This document shows, piece after piece, positions 48,634 through 59,391 of a stretch of DNA of 59,391 nt. The position numbers and the translations under genes are program-made. The notes under the pieces are model-generated. The model had not been told where the DNA came from. It did no database searches and was given only the letters and a program-made list of their open reading frames with translations. Numbering within the stretch: the first letter of the stretch is position 1; each line of letters starts with the position of its first letter. The DNA lies in the NCBI RefSeq assembly GCF_001484765.1, contig NZ_KQ947382.1:36413-95803 (forward strand), in the 5' to 3' direction. The DNA comes from Entomohabitans teleogrylli (GTDB taxonomy: Bacteria > Pseudomonadota > Gammaproteobacteria > Enterobacterales > Enterobacteriaceae).

Positions 48634-49122
48634 CTACAGCTTTCGAAAATCAGTGTTTTTAACGCTCTGGGTGACCTGCTTGTTGAGCAGATTCAACAAC
48701 AACAGGGAGCGAGTCTCGCCGTCCGGTTCGGTGAAAATGGCCTGTAAGCCCTCGAACGCGCCTTCAGTGATAATCACATTATCTCCCGGCCACGGCGTTT
48801 GCGGATCGACAACCTCGTCATACGGGTAGTTTTCTAACTGGTGAATCACCGCTTCCGGCACCATTGCAGGTTGAGCGCCGAAACGGACGAAATGACTGAC
48901 GCCACGGGTAGAATGCACCGTGGTGGTGTGAATTTTCTCAGGGTCGAATTCAACAAACATATAGTTGGGGAACAGCGGTTCACTGACCTCTGTTCTTTTA
49001 CCTCGAACCATCTTTTCCAGGGTAATCATAGGGGTCAGGCAGTGTACTGACTGGCGTTCAAGATGTTCTCTGGCGCGCTGAAGTTGCCCACGCTTACAGT
49101 ACAGAAGATACCAGGATTGCAT
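48634..49122 (-). CDS. rfaH: RfaH transcription antiterminator
   Basis: 162 aa from [17 protein letters not shown], as in E. coli; upstream 23 codons rejected. NusG paralog: N-terminal NGN domain (1-100, including [11 protein letters not shown]) and fold-switching C-terminal KOW domain. Recruited at ops sites to extend long operons for LPS, capsule and similar surface structures. Divergent from ubiD. Confidence 0.97.
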   Translation of the reverse strand: MQSWYLLYCKRGQLQRAREHLERQSVHCLTPMITLEKMVRGKRTEVSEPLFPNYMFVEFDPEKIHTTTVHSTRGVSHFVRFGAQPAMVPEAVIHQLENYPYDEVVDPQTPWPGDNVIITEGAFEGLQAIFTEPDGETRSLLLLNLLNKQVTQSVKNTDFRKL

Positions 49123-49310
49123 AACGACTCTTAAATGATTGCCTGGCGCGAAGCATAACAAAACCCCCACCAGAGTGATAGCAAAGACCATTATTATGAC
49201 TGGCTGGTCACATGACGGGGAAGTATTTACGCAAATTTAACAAAAATACGGCATGGGTTGTACGAAAGCCGTATAATGACCGCTCTTAACGGGAAGCCAA
49301 GATAAATAGC

Positions 49311-50795
49311 ATGAAATATCAGGACTTACGCGAATTTCTTACGCTACTTGAGCAGCAGGGCGAGCTAAAACGCATTACTCTGCCGGTCGATCCTCATCTG
49401 GAAATGACTGAAATCGCCGACCGCACGCTGCGGGCCGGCGGGCCTGCGCTGTTGTTCGAAAATCCAAAAGGGTACCAGATGCCGGTACTGTGCAATCTCT
49501 TCGGCACGGCAAAGCGCGTGGCGATGGGGATGGGCCAGGATGATGTTGCCGCGTTGCGTGAGGTCGGTAAGCTTTTGGCATTTCTTAAAGAGCCAGAACC
49601 GCCAAAGGGGTTCCGGGATCTGTTCGATAAACTGCCCCAATTTAAACAAGTGCTTAACATGCCGACAAAGCGCCTGCGCGGCGCGCCATGCCAGCAGGTG
49701 ATGATTGAAGGGGATGCGGTCGATCTGAACCGGATCCCGATTATGCAGTGCTGGCCGGACGATGCCGCGCCGCTGATTACCTGGGGGTTAGTGGTGACCC
49801 GCGGGCCGCAGAAAGAGCGTCAGAATCTCGGGATTTACCGGCAACAGCTTATCGGCAGAAATAAACTGATCATGCGCTGGCTCTCCCACCGCGGCGGCGC
49901 GCTGGATTACCAGGAGTGGCTGGCGGCTCACCCTGGCGAGCGATTCCCGGTTGCTGTCGCGCTGGGCGCCGATCCGGCAACCATCCTCGGCGCCGTTACG
50001 CCGGTGCCGGATACGCTGTCTGAGTACGCCTTTGCCGGGCTGCTGCGTGGTAATAAGTCTGAAGTAGTGAAATGCATCTCGAACGATCTGGAAGTGCCCG
50101 CCAGCGCGGAGATTATCCTTGAGGGATATATCGAGCCTGGCGAGATGGCGCCTGAAGGGCCGTATGGCGATCACACCGGCTATTACAATGAAGTGGATAA
50201 CTTCCCGGTCTTTACCGTGACCCATATAACTCGCCGTGAAGATGCTATCTACCATTCTACGTATACCGGGCGTCCGCCCGATGAACCGGCGGTGCTCGGC
50301 GAAGCGTTGAATGAAGTGTTTGTGCCGATTCTGCAGAAACAATTTCCGGAAATCGTTGATTTCTATCTGCCGCCGGAAGGCTGCTCCTACCGTCTGGCGG
50401 TGGTCACCATCCGTAAGCAGTATGCGGGACACGCTAAACGTGTGATGATGGGGGTATGGTCTTTCCTGCGTCAGTTCATGTATACCAAGTTTGTGATTGT
50501 TTGCGATGACGATATCAATGCCAGAGACTGGAAAGACGTTATCTGGGCGATCACCACGCGCATGGATCCGGTGCGGGATACGGTGCTGGTAGATAATACG
50601 CCCATTGATTATCTTGATTTCGCGTCGCCGGTATCCGGACTGGGTTCCAAGATGGGGCTGGATGCTACCAATAAATGGCCGGGAGAAACGCAGCGTGAAT
50701 GGGGTAAACCGATCGTTAAAGACCCCCAGATCACCGCGCGAATCGATGCTATCTGGGATGAGCTGGCCATTTTTGATGACGGTAAGCGCGCCTGA
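49311..50795 (+). CDS. ubiD: UbiD, 3-octaprenyl-4-hydroxybenzoate decarboxylase
   Basis: 494 aa (E. coli 497). Prenylated-FMN-dependent decarboxylase of ubiquinone synthesis. Conserved E[10 protein letters not shown] loop ([19 protein letters not shown]), with the family Arg/Glu residues. Followed 48 bp later by fre, as in E. coli. Confidence 0.97.
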   Translation: MKYQDLREFLTLLEQQGELKRITLPVDPHLEMTEIADRTLRAGGPALLFENPKGYQMPVLCNLFGTAKRVAMGMGQDDVAALREVGKLLAFLKEPEPPKGFRDLFDKLPQFKQVLNMPTKRLRGAPCQQVMIEGDAVDLNRIPIMQCWPDDAAPLITWGLVVTRGPQKERQNLGIYRQQLIGRNKLIMRWLSHRGGALDYQEWLAAHPGERFPVAVALGADPATILGAVTPVPDTLSEYAFAGLLRGNKSEVVKCISNDLEVPASAEIILEGYIEPGEMAPEGPYGDHTGYYNEVDNFPVFTVTHITRREDAIYHSTYTGRPPDEPAVLGEALNEVFVPILQKQFPEIVDFYLPPEGCSYRLAVVTIRKQYAGHAKRVMMGVWSFLRQFMYTKFVIVCDDDINARDWKDVIWAITTRMDPVRDTVLVDNTPIDYLDFASPVSGLGSKMGLDATNKWPGETQREWGKPIVKDPQITARIDAIWDELAIFDDGKRA

Positions 50796-50843
50796 GGCGC
50801 TGGCCGTTGTGGTTTTGCTTTAACGACCCGACAGAGGGGATGC

Positions 50844-51545
50844 ATGACAATCTTAAGCTGTAAAGTGACCTCAGTAGAAGCGATTACTGACACGGTTTAC
50901 CGTGTTCGGCTACTGCCCGAAGCCGACTTTTCTTTTCAGGCCGGGCAGTACCTGATGGTGGTCATGGATGAGCGGGATAAACGCCCTTTCTCTATGGCCT
51001 CTACGCCAGCAGAGCGTGATTTTATCGAGCTTCATATCGGTGCTTCGGAGCTGAATCTATACGCCATGGCCGTGATGGATCGCATTCTTAAACAGCGGGA
51101 GATTGTGGTGGATATCCCCCACGGCGAGGCGTGGTTGCGCGATGAAGACGATCGTCCACTGGTGCTGATCGCCGGCGGGACGGGGTTCTCTTACGTACGT
51201 TCCATTTTATTCACCGCGCTGGCCAGAAATCCGAATCGCGATATTGCTATCTACTGGGGCGGCCGCGAAGAAAAACATCTCTACGATCTGGCTGAGCTGG
51301 AAGCGCTATCCGTTCGCTACCCGCGTCTGCGTGTGGAAGCGGTGGTGGAACAGCCGGATGAAAACTGGCGTGGCCGTACTGGCACAGTACTGACCGCAGT
51401 GTTGCAGGATTACGGTTCTCTGGCTGAGCACGACATCTATATCGCCGGGCGCTTTGAGATGGCGAAAATTGCCCGCGATCTGTTTTGCAACGAGCGTAAT
51501 GCCCGTGAAGATCGTATGTTTGGCGACGCCTTCGCCTTTATCTGA
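50844..51545 (+). CDS. fre: NAD(P)H-flavin reductase
   Basis: 233 aa, as in E. coli. Reduces free flavins with NAD(P)H. Flavin-site motif RPFS at 47-50, nicotinamide-site motif [14 protein letters not shown] at about 109-121. Confidence 0.97.
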   Translation: MTILSCKVTSVEAITDTVYRVRLLPEADFSFQAGQYLMVVMDERDKRPFSMASTPAERDFIELHIGASELNLYAMAVMDRILKQREIVVDIPHGEAWLRDEDDRPLVLIAGGTGFSYVRSILFTALARNPNRDIAIYWGGREEKHLYDLAELEALSVRYPRLRVEAVVEQPDENWRGRTGTVLTAVLQDYGSLAEHDIYIAGRFEMAKIARDLFCNERNAREDRMFGDAFAFI

Positions 51546-51563
51546 CCCTCTGCAAACCAAACT

Positions 51564-51595
51564 ACCGCGGCGCTGGTCGCGGTCAGGCATTTTAA
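51564..51595 (+). terminator. Probable terminator of ubiD-fre
   Basis: Stem ACCGCG (51564-51569) / CGCGGT (51578-51583), then CAGGCATTTT. Moderate stem and short T-tract. Confidence 0.4.
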
Positions 51596-51691
51596 GAGGC
51601 TGAGAATTTGGCCTTTTATCGCAGCCCGGCAGGTTGTGTGTCTTTCCTTTTTCCTGCTTGCTGTTCAATCAACGGTGTATCTTTCGGGCCT

Positions 51692-51722
51692 GAAAATAAA
51701 AAACCCGCCCCTGACAGGCGGG
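51692..51722 (-). terminator. Terminator of fadBA
   Basis: Stem CCCGCC / GGCGGG (51704-51709 and 51717-51722). Read on the minus strand it is followed by TTTTTTATTTTC. Confidence 0.9.
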
Positions 51723-51749
51723 AAAAACGGCAACTAAATCGAATCTCTG

Positions 51750-52922
<1,173 letters not shown>

Positions 52923-55112
52923 TTAAGCCGTTTTCAGTTCGCCAACCGGACGAGCTGGCTCAACGGGGGGATAGTAGGGTTCGTTATGGCGTGCTTTATT
53001 GCGCAGTCCTTCCGGCACCTCATACAGTGGGCTAAGGTGCTGGTACTGTTGCGCCATATCGAGATATTTCGCGCTGCCGAGGGTATCCAGCCAGCGGAAT
53101 GCGCCGCCGTGGAACGGAGGGAAGCCCAGGCCATAGACCAACGCCATATCCGCCTCGGCCGGATTGGCGATAATGCCTTCTTCCAGACAGCGCGCCACTT
53201 CGTTAACCATCGGGATCATCATGCGCGCGATAATCTCTTCATCGCTGAAATCGCGCCGCGCTTTGCTGACTTCAGCCAGCAGGTTATCGACGTCGGCATC
53301 TGCTTCTTTCTTCGGCTTGCCTTTGCTGTCTTCTTTATAGCGCCAGAAGCCGAGGCCGTTTTTCTGGCCGTAGCGATTAGCCTCAAACAGCGCGTCGATG
53401 GCATCGCGATAATCTTTCTGCATGCGCTGCGGGAAGCCTGCGGCCATCACCGCCTGAGCGTGGTGCGCGGTATCAATACCCACAACGTCCAGCAGATATG
53501 CCGGCCCCATCGGCCAGCCGAACTGTTTTTCCATTACTTTGTCGATTTTGCGGAAGTCCGCGCCATCGCGCAGTAGTTGGCTGAAACCGGCGAAATAGGG
53601 GAACAACACCCGATTGACAAAGAAACCCGGGCAGTCATTAACCACAATTGGCGTTTTACCCATCTTGCTGGCCCACGCCACCACTTTAGCGATGGTGTCG
53701 TTCGACGTTTTCTCGCCGCGGATGACTTCAACCAGCGGCATACGATGTACCGGGTTAAAGAAGTGCATCCCGCAGAAGTTTTCCGGGCGTTTCAGTACAC
53801 TCGCCAGTTCACCGATCGGAATAGTTGAGGTGTTTGAGGCCAGTACCGTATCCGGACGAACTTTGTCTTCGGTTTCCGCCAGCACCGCTTTTTTCACTTT
53901 CGGGTTTTCAACAACCGCTTCCACCACGACGTCCACGCGTTCAAAACCGGCGTAGTCCAGCGTTGGGTGGATAGTTGAAATCACTCCGGCCATCTTCAGG
54001 CCGTCAATCTTGCCGCGCTCCAGCTGTTTGTTGAGCAGCTTGGCTGCCTCCGTCATCCCCAGTGTCAGGGATTTATCATTGATATCTTTCATGATGACCG
54101 GCACGCCTTTCCAGGCAGACTGATAAGCGATCCCACCGCCCATAATACCGGCGCCCAGCACTGCTGCCTGACCGGGAATTGCGACGTTTTTGGTCAGCTG
54201 TTTTGCCAGGCCTTTCACATACTGGTCATTAAGGAAAATCCCAACCAGCGCACGGGCTTCACTGGTGTGAGCCAGCGGAACGAAACTTTGATTCTCTAAT
54301 TTGAGCGCTTCGTCACGGCCTAATCTGGCCGCGGCTTCGATGGTTTTGACTGCGGTGATCGGCGCCGGGTAGTGTTTACCCGCGGTCTGCATCACCATGC
54401 CTTTGGCGATAGTGAAACTCATCGTCGCTTCAATTTTGCTGAGTTTCAGCGGGTCCAGCTTGGGTTGACGTTTGGCTCTCCAGTCGAGGTCGCCGTCAAT
54501 GGCCTGGCGCAGAATAGCGATGGCGCCGTCGCGCAGTTTTTCTGGTTTGACAATGCCATCCACCAGGCCGATTTTCAGCGCCTGTTCGGCGCTCACATCT
54601 TTGCCGGCGGCGATAATTTCCAGCGCACTGTCGGCGCCCAGCAGTCGCGGCATACGTACCGAGCCGCCGAAGCCCGGCATAATACCGAGCCGGGTTTCCG
54701 GCAGGCCGATACGCAGATCCGGCGTCGCCAGACGGTAATCGGTCGCCAGCACACATTCGCAGCCGCCGCCCAGCGCGTAGCCGTTTACGGCGGAAATGGT
54801 CGGCACCGGTAGATCTTCGAGCCGGTTGAAGACGCTATTGGCAAAGTGTAGCCACTGGGAAAGCTGCTCCTGCGGGACCAGGAACAGTGACAGAAATTCA
54901 GTAATATCAGCGCCAACGATGAATGCCGCTTTATTAGAACGCAGCAGTAGGCCTTTCAGGGCAGATTGTTTTTCCAGCACATCCAGCGCACGACCCAGGC
55001 TTGCCACAGTCGCAGTATCCAGTTTGTTGACAGAGCCGGGCGCATCGAATACCAATTCGGCGATGCCGTCTTCCAGCCAGTCAAGATAGAGAGTTTCGCC
55101 CTGATAGAGCAT
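52923..55112 (-). CDS. fadB: FadB, multifunctional fatty-acid oxidation protein
   Basis: 729 aa, as in E. coli. N-terminal enoyl-CoA hydratase/isomerase domain (about 1-190, with [10 protein letters not shown] and [12 protein letters not shown]), then 3-hydroxyacyl-CoA dehydrogenase with NAD motif [10 protein letters not shown] and CPGFFVNR. Alpha subunit of the aerobic trifunctional complex. FadR operator upstream. Confidence 0.98.
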   Translation of the reverse strand: MLYQGETLYLDWLEDGIAELVFDAPGSVNKLDTATVASLGRALDVLEKQSALKGLLLRSNKAAFIVGADITEFLSLFLVPQEQLSQWLHFANSVFNRLEDLPVPTISAVNGYALGGGCECVLATDYRLATPDLRIGLPETRLGIMPGFGGSVRMPRLLGADSALEIIAAGKDVSAEQALKIGLVDGIVKPEKLRDGAIAILRQAIDGDLDWRAKRQPKLDPLKLSKIEATMSFTIAKGMVMQTAGKHYPAPITAVKTIEAAARLGRDEALKLENQSFVPLAHTSEARALVGIFLNDQYVKGLAKQLTKNVAIPGQAAVLGAGIMGGGIAYQSAWKGVPVIMKDINDKSLTLGMTEAAKLLNKQLERGKIDGLKMAGVISTIHPTLDYAGFERVDVVVEAVVENPKVKKAVLAETEDKVRPDTVLASNTSTIPIGELASVLKRPENFCGMHFFNPVHRMPLVEVIRGEKTSNDTIAKVVAWASKMGKTPIVVNDCPGFFVNRVLFPYFAGFSQLLRDGADFRKIDKVMEKQFGWPMGPAYLLDVVGIDTAHHAQAVMAAGFPQRMQKDYRDAIDALFEANRYGQKNGLGFWRYKEDSKGKPKKEADADVDNLLAEVSKARRDFSDEEIIARMMIPMVNEVARCLEEGIIANPAEADMALVYGLGFPPFHGGAFRWLDTLGSAKYLDMAQQYQHLSPLYEVPEGLRNKARHNEPYYPPVEPARPVGELKTA

Positions 55113-55138
55113 GTCAGCCTCCTGAATCGGGTTAAGGT

Positions 55139-55155
55139 ATCTGGTCGTACCAGAT
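55139..55155. promoter_or_regulatory. FadR operator of fadBA
   Basis: On the minus strand the site reads ATCTGGTACGACCAGAT, identical to the E. coli fadB FadR operator as I know it. It lies 27 bp upstream of the fadB start. Confidence 0.85.
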
Positions 55156-55301
55156 GAAGCGGAGTGTGGAGTTGATGTTAACAGATTGCAAATTACTCTT
55201 TAATTTTTTGCTAACGCGATCACGGAAGGGGGAAATCATTCCGGGGGTGGCAGGCTGTGCTAAGATGCGCAGGTTTAAGATCAAATTCAGAAGGGTAAAT
55301 T

Positions 55302-56633
55302 ATGGAGTCTTTGTCCCGGCAGTATAAAGAACATCTGGCAACCCTACAGGAACGTACCCGCAACGTTCTGGCGCGTTTTAACCTGGATGCGCTGCTGATC
55401 CATTCCGGTGAATTGTTTAACGTTTTTCTCGATGATCATCCTTACCCGTTTAAAGTTAATCCGCAGTTCAAAGCGTGGGTGCCGGTCACCCAGGTGCCGA
55501 ATTGCTGGCTGTTGGTGGATGGCGTTAATCCGCCCAAACTCTGGTTTTATCTGCCGGTAGATTACTGGCATAACGTCGAACCGTTGCCGGACACCTTCTG
55601 GACTCAGGACATTGATATCATCGCGCTGCCGAAAGCGCAGGAAATTGGTCATCAGTTGCCGGCAAATCGCGCCGGGATCGCCTATATTGGTCCGGTGCCT
55701 GAGCGAGCGCTGCAACTGGGCATTGCCGCCGATCACATTAACCCCCAGGGGGTGATCGACTATCTGCACTACTATCGCGCTTATAAAACCGATTATGAGC
55801 TGAGCTGCATGCGTGAGGCGCAGAAGATGGCGGTTGCCGGTCATCGTGCCGCTCATGAAGCCTTTCTTTCCGGTATGGGCGAATTCGATATCAACCTTGC
55901 CTATCTAACCGCGACCGGGCATCGCGATACCGATGTTCCTTACAGCAATATTGTGGCGCTGAATGAACATGCATCCGTGCTGCATTACACGAAGCTGGAT
56001 CATCGCGCGCCGGCGGAGATGCGCAGCTTTTTGCTGGACGCTGGCGCGGAGTATAACGGCTATGCGGCGGATCTGACTCGTACCTGGGCGGCTCACAGCG
56101 ATAACGACTACGCCAACCTGATTAAAGATGTTAACGACGAACAGCTGGCGCTGATTGCGACGATGAAAGCCGGCGTTCGCTATACCGAATATCACCTCCA
56201 GTTTCATCAGCGGATCGCTAAACTGTTGCGCCGCCATGACATCATTACCGGGATTAGCGAAGAAGCGATGGTGGAGGCCGATATTACCGGGCCGTTTATG
56301 CCGCATGGCATTGGTCATCCGCTGGGACTGCAGGTACACGATGTCGCCGGTTTTATGCAGGATGATACCGGCACGCATCTGGCCGCGCCGGCAAAATACC
56401 CGTACCTGCGCTGCACGCGCATTCTGGAGCCGGGTATGGTGCTGACTATCGAACCGGGGATCTATTTCATCGAATCGTTGCTGAAACCGTGGCGCGAGGG
56501 TCAGTACAGCAAGCACTTTAACTGGCAGAAGATTGAGGCGCTGAAACCGTATGGCGGCATTCGGATCGAAGATAATGTCGTTGTTCATGAAAACGCTATC
56601 GAAAATATGACCCGCGATCTGAAACTGGCCTGA
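55302..56633 (+). CDS. pepQ: Xaa-Pro dipeptidase (prolidase)
   Basis: 443 aa, as in E. coli. M24 metallopeptidase cleaving X-Pro dipeptides; also hydrolyses organophosphate triesters. All five metal ligands are in the E. coli positions: Asp246, Asp257, His339, Glu384, Glu423. Divergent from fadB; stop overlaps the yigZ start (TGATG). Confidence 0.97.
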   Translation: MESLSRQYKEHLATLQERTRNVLARFNLDALLIHSGELFNVFLDDHPYPFKVNPQFKAWVPVTQVPNCWLLVDGVNPPKLWFYLPVDYWHNVEPLPDTFWTQDIDIIALPKAQEIGHQLPANRAGIAYIGPVPERALQLGIAADHINPQGVIDYLHYYRAYKTDYELSCMREAQKMAVAGHRAAHEAFLSGMGEFDINLAYLTATGHRDTDVPYSNIVALNEHASVLHYTKLDHRAPAEMRSFLLDAGAEYNGYAADLTRTWAAHSDNDYANLIKDVNDEQLALIATMKAGVRYTEYHLQFHQRIAKLLRRHDIITGISEEAMVEADITGPFMPHGIGHPLGLQVHDVAGFMQDDTGTHLAAPAKYPYLRCTRILEPGMVLTIEPGIYFIESLLKPWREGQYSKHFNWQKIEALKPYGGIRIEDNVVVHENAIENMTRDLKLA

Positions 56634-57244
56634 TGGACAGTTGGCCGATCCCGGTTCAGCCGATCGCCGTTACTGAAGAGATCAAGAAGAGCCGCTTTAT
56701 TACGCTGCTGGCCCATACCTGTGGTACGCAGGCGGCAAAGGCTTTTGTGGAATCGGTTCGGGCGGCGCACCCGGATGCCCGGCATCACTGCTGGGCGTGG
56801 GTAGCGGGAGCGCCGAATGATTCGCAACAGCTTGGATTTTCTGACGACGGCGAACCGGCGGGGACCGCCGGGAAACCAATGCTGGCGCAGCTGATGGGGA
56901 GCGGTATCGGGGAGATCACCGCTGTGGTGGTGCGTTATTACGGCGGCGTTAAACTGGGAACCGGCGGACTGGTTAAAGCCTATGGCGGCGGCGTTCATCA
57001 GGCGCTGAGCCAACTTGAAACGCTGCGCAAAGTTCCCCTGAGCGAATATACTTTGCAGTGCGAATACGCCATGCTGGCGGCGATTGAGGCATTGCTCGGC
57101 CAGGTTGAGGGGCATATTGTGCACAGCGATTATCAGGCGTCTGTCGCGCTCAGGCTGGCGCTGCCGCCTGCCAGAGCGCAGGAGTTCGCGCAAAAACTGG
57201 CCGATGTCAGCCGTGGCGCATTGCATTTGCTGCCGGTTGAATAA
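56633..57244 (+). CDS. yigZ: YigZ, IMPACT-family protein
   Basis: 203 aa (E. coli 204). UPF0029 N-terminal domain with HPDARHHCWAW and SDDGEPAGTAGKPM, and a C-terminal ferredoxin-like domain. Function unsettled; eukaryotic relatives bind GCN1. One-base overlap with pepQ implies coupled translation. Confidence 0.94.
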   Translation: MDSWPIPVQPIAVTEEIKKSRFITLLAHTCGTQAAKAFVESVRAAHPDARHHCWAWVAGAPNDSQQLGFSDDGEPAGTAGKPMLAQLMGSGIGEITAVVVRYYGGVKLGTGGLVKAYGGGVHQALSQLETLRKVPLSEYTLQCEYAMLAAIEALLGQVEGHIVHSDYQASVALRLALPPARAQEFAQKLADVSRGALHLLPVE

Positions 57245-57292
57245 TAATCCTCCCTCAATTTCTTATGTCTTATCCAGAAGGAAGCGGCTGAA

Positions 57293-58744
57293 ATGCATTT
57301 TCGCGCGATAACCCGAATCGTTGGTTTGCTGGTCATCCTCTTTTCCGGCACGATGATTGTTCCCGGACTGGTGGCTCTGATCTATCGGGATGGCGCGGGG
57401 AGGGCGTTTACCCAGACCTTCTTTGTAGCGCTGACTATTGGCGTTTTGCTCTGGTGGCCCAACCGTCGTGAAAAAAGCGAGCTGAAGCCCCGGGAGGGAT
57501 TTCTGATCGTGGTGCTGTTCTGGACGGTGCTGGGCAGTGTCGGGTCATTGCCGTTTATCTTTTCCGAACGCCCTAATCTGACGATCACCGACGCTTTCTT
57601 TGAATCATTTTCCGGGTTAACCACCACCGGCGCCACAACGCTGGTCGGGCTGGATAGCCTCCCGCATGCAATTCTGTTTTACCGCCAGATGCTGCAGTGG
57701 TTTGGCGGCATGGGGATCATTGTGTTGGCGGTGGCGATTTTGCCGATCCTCGGGGTAGGGGGGATGCAGCTTTATCGCGCAGAAATGCCCGGGCCGCTGA
57801 AAGATAACAAGATGCGCCCGCGTATTGCCGAAACGGCCAAGACCCTGTGGTTAATATACGTGTTGCTAACGGTAGCCTGCGCTCTGGCGTTGTGGTTTGC
57901 CGGTATGCCGGCCTTTGACGCCATCGGCCATAGTTTTGCTACTATCGCTATTGGCGGTTTTTCCACACATGATGCCAGCGTCGGGTTTTTTAATAGCCCG
58001 GCGATTAACAGCATTATCGCTATATTTTTACTGATTTCCGGCTGTAACTATGGCCTGCACTTTGCGCTGCTCAGCGGACGTAACCTGAAGGTCTACTGGC
58101 GGGATCCTGAATTCCGAATGTTCATTGGCGTACAGTTGTCGCTGGTTATTATCTGTACCCTGGTGCTATGGGTCCACAATACTTACGGATCGCTGCTGCA
58201 AACCCTCAATCAGGCCTTTTTCCAGGTAGTTTCAATGGCGACTACTGCCGGGTTTACCACCGATAGTATCGCCCGCTGGCCGCTGTTCCTGCCGGTTTTG
58301 TTACTGTGCTCAGCATTTATTGGCGGTTGTGCCGGATCAACCGGCGGCGGGCTGAAAGTCATCCGTATTCTGCTGTTGTTTAAGCAGGGCAACCGCGAAC
58401 TGAAAAGGTTGGTGCATCCGAACGCGGTTTACAGCATTAAACTGGGTAATCGCGCGCTACCGGAGCGTATCCTGGAGGCCGTGTGGGGCTTTTTCTCCGC
58501 CTACGCGCTGGTGTTCATCATCAGTATGCTGGCGATTATCGCCACTGGCGTGGATGATTTTTCCGCATTTGCTTCCGTCGCCGCAACCCTGAATAATCTG
58601 GGCCCGGGGCTTGGCGTGGTGGCGGATAACTTTGCCAGTATGAATCCGGTGGCTAAGTGGATCCTGATCGGCAATATGCTATTCGGGCGTCTGGAGGTAT
58701 TCACCTTACTGGTGTTGTTTACCCCAACGTTCTGGCGTGAGTAA
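57293..58744 (+). CDS. trkH: TrkH potassium uptake channel
   Basis: 483 aa, as in E. coli. K+-translocating subunit of the Trk system, working with TrkA. Four M1-P-M2 repeats; the P-loop filters are seen as [27 protein letters not shown] and NNLGPGLG, and the gating-loop region as [10 protein letters not shown]. Followed 14 bp later by hemG. Confidence 0.97.
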   Translation: MHFRAITRIVGLLVILFSGTMIVPGLVALIYRDGAGRAFTQTFFVALTIGVLLWWPNRREKSELKPREGFLIVVLFWTVLGSVGSLPFIFSERPNLTITDAFFESFSGLTTTGATTLVGLDSLPHAILFYRQMLQWFGGMGIIVLAVAILPILGVGGMQLYRAEMPGPLKDNKMRPRIAETAKTLWLIYVLLTVACALALWFAGMPAFDAIGHSFATIAIGGFSTHDASVGFFNSPAINSIIAIFLLISGCNYGLHFALLSGRNLKVYWRDPEFRMFIGVQLSLVIICTLVLWVHNTYGSLLQTLNQAFFQVVSMATTAGFTTDSIARWPLFLPVLLLCSAFIGGCAGSTGGGLKVIRILLLFKQGNRELKRLVHPNAVYSIKLGNRALPERILEAVWGFFSAYALVFIISMLAIIATGVDDFSAFASVAATLNNLGPGLGVVADNFASMNPVAKWILIGNMLFGRLEVFTLLVLFTPTFWRE

Positions 58745-58758
58745 TAAGGGAGTTCGAT

Positions 58759-59310
58759 GTGAAAACTTTGCTCTTGTTTTCCACCCGGGATGGGCAAACC
58801 CGCGAAATTGCAACCCGTATCGCGGATCAACTTCAGCAATATGCTGAAACGGTGGTCCTGGTCAATCTGCACGAGGCCGGAGAGCTGGACTGGTCCGGCT
58901 ATGATAAGGTGGTGATTGGCGCATCGATTCGCTATGGCCATTTTCACCCCGCGCTGCGTACCTTTGTGGATCGCTATGCCGCGCAGCTTAATGCGCTGCC
59001 CGGGGCGTTCTTTTCTGTCAATCTGGTCGCCAGAAAACCGGAAAAGCGGACCCCGGAAACCAATGCTTATACGCGTAAATTTTTAGCCTCTTCTGCCTGG
59101 AAGCCGGATTACAGCGCCGTTTTTGCCGGCGCGCTGCGCTATCCCCGCTATCGGTGGTTTGACCGTTTCATGATTCGTCTGATCATGAAAATGACCGGGG
59201 GAGAGACGGATGTTAGTAAAGAGATTGTGTATACCGACTGGCAGCAGGTTGCGGAATTTGCGCGTTCGCTGGCGCATTTATCAGGTAAAAAGGTTGAAAA
59301 CCAGGCGTAA
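58759..59310 (+). CDS. hemG: Menaquinone-dependent protoporphyrinogen IX dehydrogenase
   Basis: 183 aa (E. coli 181), GTG start with GGGAG upstream; the overlapping ATG two bases earlier is out of frame. Long-chain flavodoxin fold: FMN-phosphate loop [12 protein letters not shown] at 7-18, [27 protein letters not shown] insert. Oxidises protoporphyrinogen IX with quinones. A small stem (59301-59306 / 59312-59317) spans the stop codon. Confidence 0.97.
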   Translation: MKTLLLFSTRDGQTREIATRIADQLQQYAETVVLVNLHEAGELDWSGYDKVVIGASIRYGHFHPALRTFVDRYAAQLNALPGAFFSVNLVARKPEKRTPETNAYTRKFLASSAWKPDYSAVFAGALRYPRYRWFDRFMIRLIMKMTGGETDVSKEIVYTDWQQVAEFARSLAHLSGKKVENQA

Positions 59311-59353
59311 TGCCTGGAAAACAGGCGAATGATAAATATTTTGCAATCAGCGC

Positions 59354-59391
59354 TTGCCAGCGCCAAATTAGGCCCTATAATGCGCCTCCAC
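59354..59391 (+). promoter_or_regulatory. rRNA operon P1-type promoter
   Basis: TTGCCA (59354-59359), 16-bp spacer, TATAAT (59376-59381), then the GC-rich discriminator GCGCCTCCAC. The string CCCTATAATGCGCC is shared with E. coli rrn P1 promoters. An A/T-rich stretch just upstream (59330-59345) could be an UP element. In E. coli rrnA follows hemG, so a 16S rRNA gene is expected beyond the right edge. Confidence 0.85.

Overview
The window is a piece of an enterobacterial (Enterobacteriaceae-type) chromosome. Almost every protein can be recognised as the counterpart of an Escherichia coli gene. Gene order also largely follows the E. coli 85-87 min region, from the glmZ/hemY end through cyaA, uvrD, corA, recQ, metE, udp, ubi/tat, fad and trkH/hemG to the promoter of an rRNA operon. 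Codons favour G/C in third position and there is no insertion sequence, prophage or CRISPR array. The genus cannot be named from the sequence alone.

Layout. 1-570: sRNA gene glmZ with a sigma-54 promoter and upstream GlrR-type sites, converging on the heme operon hemCDXY (minus strand, 571-4654). 4.7-7.8 kb: cyaA (TTG start, CRP site) and cyaY. 8.0-13.7 kb: lptM-dapF-yigA-xerC-yigB-uvrD, tightly packed with ATGA overlaps. 13.7-15.0 kb: corA behind a structured leader with a short leader ORF. 15.0-27.3 kb: a block that in E. coli lies at about 80 min (xylR, xylA, xylB, yiaA, wecH, ysaB, glyQ, glyS). It sits here between corA and rarD, inverted relative to the flanks, with xylFGH and yiaB absent. 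Two extra genes (isochorismatase-like hydrolase and GlxA-family regulator) lie inside it, and a Cys-rich YidD-like gene lies at its right end. 27.3-41.2 kb: rarD, yigI, pldA, recQ, rhtC, rhtB, pldB, yigL, yigM, metR, metE, dlhH, udp. 41.4-49.1 kb: rmuC, ubiE-ubiJ-ubiB-tatA-tatB-tatC, tatD and convergent rfaH. 49.3-59.4 kb: ubiD-fre, fadBA (minus) with a perfect FadR operator, pepQ-yigZ-trkH-hemG and an rrn P1-type promoter at the right edge.

The genes serve tetrapyrrole synthesis (hemCDXY, hemG), cAMP signalling (cyaA, with CRP sites at cyaA and udp), DNA repair and recombination (uvrD, recQ, xerC, rmuC), ubiquinone synthesis (ubiE/J/B/D), Tat export, methionine synthesis (metE/metR with MetR and MetJ sites), fatty-acid oxidation (fadBA) and phospholipid turnover (pldA, pldB).

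I found no convincing new multi-gene system. The parts most worth a second look are the relocated xyl-gly block with its extra genes, the Cys-rich YidD-like protein with an in-frame 21-bp tandem duplication, the corA leader whose inverted repeats can form a pseudoknot or switch, and the array of three perfect GlrR-type sites (plus one degenerate) ahead of glmZ.
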